Position numbers and translations under genes: made by a program. A DNA stretch of 64,000 bases from M1-B18 sp048264125 (GTDB taxonomy: Bacteria; Bacillota; Clostridia; Peptostreptococcales; Natronincolaceae): assembly GCA_048264125.1 (NCBI GenBank), contig JBLXDM010000006.1, positions 186,001 through 250,000 of the forward strand. The letters are read 5' to 3'. Positions 63,161 through 64,000 of the stretch are shown here, piece after piece (position 1 is the first letter of the stretch; each line of letters starts with the position of its first letter). The notes under the pieces are model-generated. The model was not told where the DNA came from, did not search any database, and was given only the letters and a program-made list of their open reading frames with translations.

Positions 63161-63949
63161 TTGATTAGTCAAAACAATAATAAAGAGGATGCTAAGAGGA
63201 TAATCTACAGGGTTAATAATCTTAATCTCTGGTATGGTAAGGATCAGGCATTGAAGAATTTAAACTTTACTATTGAGGAAAATGATGTAACTGCAATTAT
63301 TGGACCCTCCGGATGCGGGAAGTCAACCTTTATAAAAACCCTTAACCGAATGATAGAAATTATACCGAATGTAAGAACCTCGGGAGAAATCATATATAAT
63401 GACAGAAATATATTCGATAGCGCCTTTGGAGTAGAGGAGCTGAGGACAAAGGTGGGAATGGTATTTCAAAAGCCCAACCCCTTTCCTAAATCTATATTTG
63501 AAAATGTTGTATATGGCCCTAAAATTCATGGCATCCGCAACAAGAAAAAGCTCATGGAGATAGCAGAGGCCAGCTTAAGAAATGCAGCACTGTGGGATGA
63601 GGTAAAGGATCGTCTAAACAGCAATGCCTACGGTCTCTCCGGTGGACAGCAGCAAAGGCTGTGTATTGCAAGGGCGCTGGCTATGGAGCCGGAGGTGCTA
63701 TTAATGGATGAGCCAACATCCGCCCTTGACCCAATAGCCACAGCCAAAATAGAAGAGTTGATTATGGAGCTGAAGAAGGAGTATACTATAGTTATAGTTA
63801 CCCATTCAATGCAACAGGCAGCAAGAATTTCAGATAAGACCGCCTTCTTTTTGATGGGGGAGCTAGTTGAGCTGGATAAGACAAAAACGATATTTACTAC
63901 GCCAAGGGATAAGCGTACAGAGGATTATATTACTGGAAGATTTGGATAA
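63161..63949 (+). CDS. pstB: Phosphate ABC transporter ATPase PstB
   Basis: This ~262-residue ATPase powers phosphate uptake. Walker A is GPSGCGKST, the ABC signature LSGGQQQRL, and Walker B VLLMDEPTSALDP. The start is placed at the TTG at 63161, seven bases after GGGAGG; an ATG at 63146 overlaps that site and would add only five residues. It is the fourth gene of the operon. Confidence 0.95.
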   Translation: MISQNNNKEDAKRIIYRVNNLNLWYGKDQALKNLNFTIEENDVTAIIGPSGCGKSTFIKTLNRMIEIIPNVRTSGEIIYNDRNIFDSAFGVEELRTKVGMVFQKPNPFPKSIFENVVYGPKIHGIRNKKKLMEIAEASLRNAALWDEVKDRLNSNAYGLSGGQQQRLCIARALAMEPEVLLMDEPTSALDPIATAKIEELIMELKKEYTIVIVTHSMQQAARISDKTAFFLMGELVELDKTKTIFTTPRDKRTEDYITGRFG

Positions 63950-63963
63950 TAGGAGGATAGGCC

Positions 63964-64000
63964 ATGAGAAATCAATTTATAGCACAGTTGGATGAATTGA
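63964..64000 (+). CDS. phoU: PhoU, phosphate signalling protein (partial)
   Basis: Only the first 12 codons (MRNQFIAQLDEL) lie in the window, 14 bases after pstB and behind TAGGAGGATAG. The start R-x-x-F-x-x-x-L-x-x-L and the place after pstB fit PhoU, the helical protein that links PstB to the PhoR kinase. The call rests mostly on gene order. Confidence 0.75.
   Translation, partial: MRNQFIAQLDEL

Noticed and set aside
1..64000. CRISPR arrays, tRNA or rRNA genes, prophage or transposases
   Set aside because: None was seen on either strand; the only mobile-type DNA is the short palindromic repeat family.

Overview
The window comes from a low-GC (about 40 % by eye), Gram-positive-type, strictly anaerobic, spore-forming clostridium that ferments amino acids. 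The evidence is a complete lysine fermentation operon, a tungsten-type aldehyde ferredoxin oxidoreductase with its maturase, superoxide reductase, a spore photoproduct lyase, clostridial-type methyl-accepting chemotaxis receptors, and strong GGAGG ribosome binding sites with frequent TTG/GTG starts. An Alkaliphilus-like clostridium would fit, but this is a guess from gene content. I saw no rRNA, tRNA, CRISPR array, prophage or transposase.

Region 1 (1-8377) is a RiPP (ribosomally made, modified peptide) locus. A divergent pair of transcription units encodes a peptidase-containing ABC exporter (cut by the window edge), its HlyD-type adaptor and an amino-acid-binding lipoprotein on the minus strand. 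On the plus strand are a cobalamin-type radical SAM enzyme, a Nif11-type precursor with a core of only about nine residues, and a PoyD-like radical SAM peptide epimerase. Convergent to these lie an ECF sigma factor and a small zinc-ribbon protein that carries a copy of the RiPP leader cleavage motif. This is the best candidate for an undescribed system. A 1056-residue STAND/BTAD-type regulator (8540-11710) separates it from region 2.

Region 2 (11832-23142) is the lysine fermentation operon kat-kce-atoD-atoA-kdd-kamA-kamB-kamC-kamD-kamE. A perfect sigma-A promoter and a lysine riboswitch precede it. In this riboswitch the P1 helix competes directly with the terminator, which predicts a lysine-ON switch, as expected for a catabolic operon. 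A palindromic repeat family sits upstream of the promoter and again at the very end of kamE, where it supplies the C-terminal codons.

Region 3 (23297-33586) holds mostly housekeeping and stress genes: superoxide reductase, a SEC-C protein, Nnr, ArgH, a dUTPase, a MATE exporter, a ferritin-like protein, an orphan molybdopterin oxidoreductase and thiol peroxidase. Region 4 (33907-39258) is a sigma-54 controlled tungsten aldehyde oxidoreductase unit: an enhancer-binding regulator, three tandem putative enhancer sites in the regulator's own 3' end, a -24/-12 promoter, AOR, a radical SAM maturase and a MoaD-like protein. A GC-rich structured element (39271-39420) and three further genes follow.

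Region 5 (42257-63144 and on to the end) has the ACT-thrC-thrB operon, two chemoreceptors, a lipoprotein, paired small DMT transporters, a glutamate-cysteine ligase/ATP-grasp pair that suggests a low-molecular-weight thiol, TruA, membrane proteins, SplB and an MGDG/UgtP-type glycosyltransferase. It ends with the pstSCAB-phoU phosphate operon. Both the pst operon and the chemoreceptor just before it have PhoP-box-like repeats at the same distance from their -10 elements, which suggests phosphate-regulated chemotaxis.
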